From: Hermatobates lingyangjiaoensis
Taxonomy: Eukaryota; Arthropoda; Insecta; Hemiptera; Hermatobatidae
Direction of reading: 5' to 3'
DNA: 64,000 nucleotides
Assembly: GCA_026182355.1 (NCBI GenBank)
Contig: JAPFBL010000537.1
Location: 93,501 to 157,500 of the forward strand
Below the pieces are notes generated by a model. It searched no databases. It worked only from the letters and a program-made list of their open reading frames with translations, and was not told the origin of the DNA. Numbering within the stretch: position 1 is the stretch's first letter; every line of letters starts with the position of its first letter. The position numbers and the translations under genes are program-made. Below are positions 62,840 through 64,000 of this stretch, one piece after another.

Positions 62840-63058
62840 GTTACATTAAAATCGATGACTCATGCTTAGTCATTGCTATTAATAGATTAAAAGGATTAGT
62901 AGAGGTTAATATAAAGAGAAGGTCAAAGGTCAATAAAGAACAAGACTATAAATACTATATATATATAGTATATATATAATAATTTGTTGTACCAAACCTC
63001 AATATCTATTTTGAATTATATTGTTAATATTATATAATAATTAACATAATATAGCAAA

Positions 63059-63370
63059 TGTTGCTAGTGGTTCAATTGTAGATTATTACTGATTAAAAGG
63101 GATTATGCCCTGATTCGCTTCGGAGACTAGACTGAGGTCATTTGTGACTCAGTGTGGTATTTGATTGATACAATGAGAAGGTGGAGTGGCGTGGGTGTTG
63201 TCTATAAAAAGAAGAAAAGCGGTGAAAGGTGAAAGCGAAGGCCAACCCAGAGAGGTGTCAACAGGTCTTGTATAAGGGTGCCCCAAGGGAGCACTAGCCA
63301 ACCCACCCACACAACCACCCTCAAAATGAACCCTCAATAAACGTCTCCTTCGACAAGTTTTATTGTGTCG
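63059..63370 (+). mobile_element. Possible solo LTR or promoter-terminator unit
   Basis: TCTATAAAAAGAAG (TATA-like, 63201) is followed about 130 bp later by AATAAA (63336) and a GT/T-rich stretch (AAGTTTTATTGTGTCG), with a GC-richer middle. This spacing suits a solo LTR. I could not define ends or a target duplication. Confidence 0.25.
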
Positions 63371-63845
63371 CTTTATTTTTACCTTCCTCCCCCCCCCCCT
63401 CTTCCACTCACACTAACACCCACTTAGAAAATCCCTGCACATTCATTCAACACCAACCCCTCCACCCACCTCCACCCACCTCCACCCACTAAAACTTACT
63501 TCTTCAATCTCAAATTGATAACAAAAACAGTACCCCAACCCTTAAAATGGATATGTCTCCATCAAAAGTGACAATTTGTTCCAACCCCCTAACAAGTCAA
63601 TGTGAATGACCTCTATTCAATATACAGGCACCATAAAGACGGCTGGAATGACAGCTATAAACTACAGTCCCCTCGACAACGCATTACAATTGATTAACAA
63701 TTATAAAAAATATTGTTTTCTTTAGAAAATATTCATTTTATTTGTAGTTTTATTTATTTTTTTATATCATATGGGATTATATAAGTAGATGAGAGTCAAT
63801 ATCAAATTGTTGATATCGATTTTTTAATGGAAGTACACGTTTTGA
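63371..63845. other. C-rich then AT-rich sequence, no gene
   Basis: Runs CCTCCCCCCCCCCTC and CACCTCCACCCACCTCCACC (63388-63490). Searched for the VGlut TM1 exon without success. Confidence 0.4.
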
Positions 63846-63924
63846 GGTCCTCTAATCGAACAAATATGTGTGTCTGCGTGCCTGTATGTGTCTGTCTCTG
63901 TGAGTGTGTCTACCAAAAGAGACC

Positions 63925-63926
<2 letters not shown>

Positions 63927-64000
<74 letters not shown>
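63927..64000. repeat. (GT)n microsatellite running off the window
   Basis: At least 36 GT units, continuing to the last base. Confidence 0.98.

Noticed and set aside
1..64000. CRISPR arrays
   Set aside because: All direct repeats are satellites without unique spacers, and the DNA is clearly eukaryotic.

Overview
This is a nuclear eukaryotic window, AT-rich and very repeat-dense, almost certainly from an insect. It contains one recognisable host gene: eleven minus-strand exons (49022 down to 14717) of a vesicular glutamate transporter (VGlut, SLC17 family). All splice phases close and the exons sum to 1506 nt, or 501 codons plus stop. The start codon and first transmembrane segment were not found and probably lie beyond 64000. 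The insect assignment rests on the insect-like VGlut sequence (for example [12 protein letters not shown] and [13 protein letters not shown]) and on SINE tails made of the insect telomere pentamer (AACCT/TTAGG). The order is not resolved.

Layout. 1-14.5 kb is downstream of the gene: a minisatellite at the left edge, a hAT-like MITE with a 31-base C run, many palindromic elements bordered by (TA)n, and a 75-bp satellite. 14.7-49 kb is the gene, whose introns carry several satellites, two tRNA-derived SINE families, pogo-like and mariner-like elements, a 291-bp satellite and dozens of palindromes. 49-64 kb is presumed upstream intron or flank: a 73-bp satellite, a Penelope GIY-YIG fragment, a Tigger-like element, a 112-bp satellite, an isolated GC-rich patch, more palindromes and a long (GT)n at the end.

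The most striking content is a population of roughly fifty palindromic or half-palindromic units, each typically ending in a (TA)n microsatellite. Near the centre of each arm is a hammerhead-ribozyme-like motif: CUGANGA, one unpaired base, a perfect short stem II, GAAA, a tiny stem III, UH, and complementary stem I strands. In many units the arm continues into a 50-65 codon reading frame resembling the N-terminus of Penelope-like retroelements, and it nearly always stops at the same place, LLPxYTN, where the codons run into (TA)n. In four sequence families the AUG of that reading frame lies inside the ribozyme core. Two pieces of Penelope C-terminal (GIY-YIG) sequence are also present. I read the population as Penelope-derived, retrozyme-like elements in several divergent families. 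Ribozyme activity and mobility are inferred, not shown.

No CRISPR, operon or bacterial features exist here. Most small reading frames in the window are products of tandem repeats or (TA)n runs.
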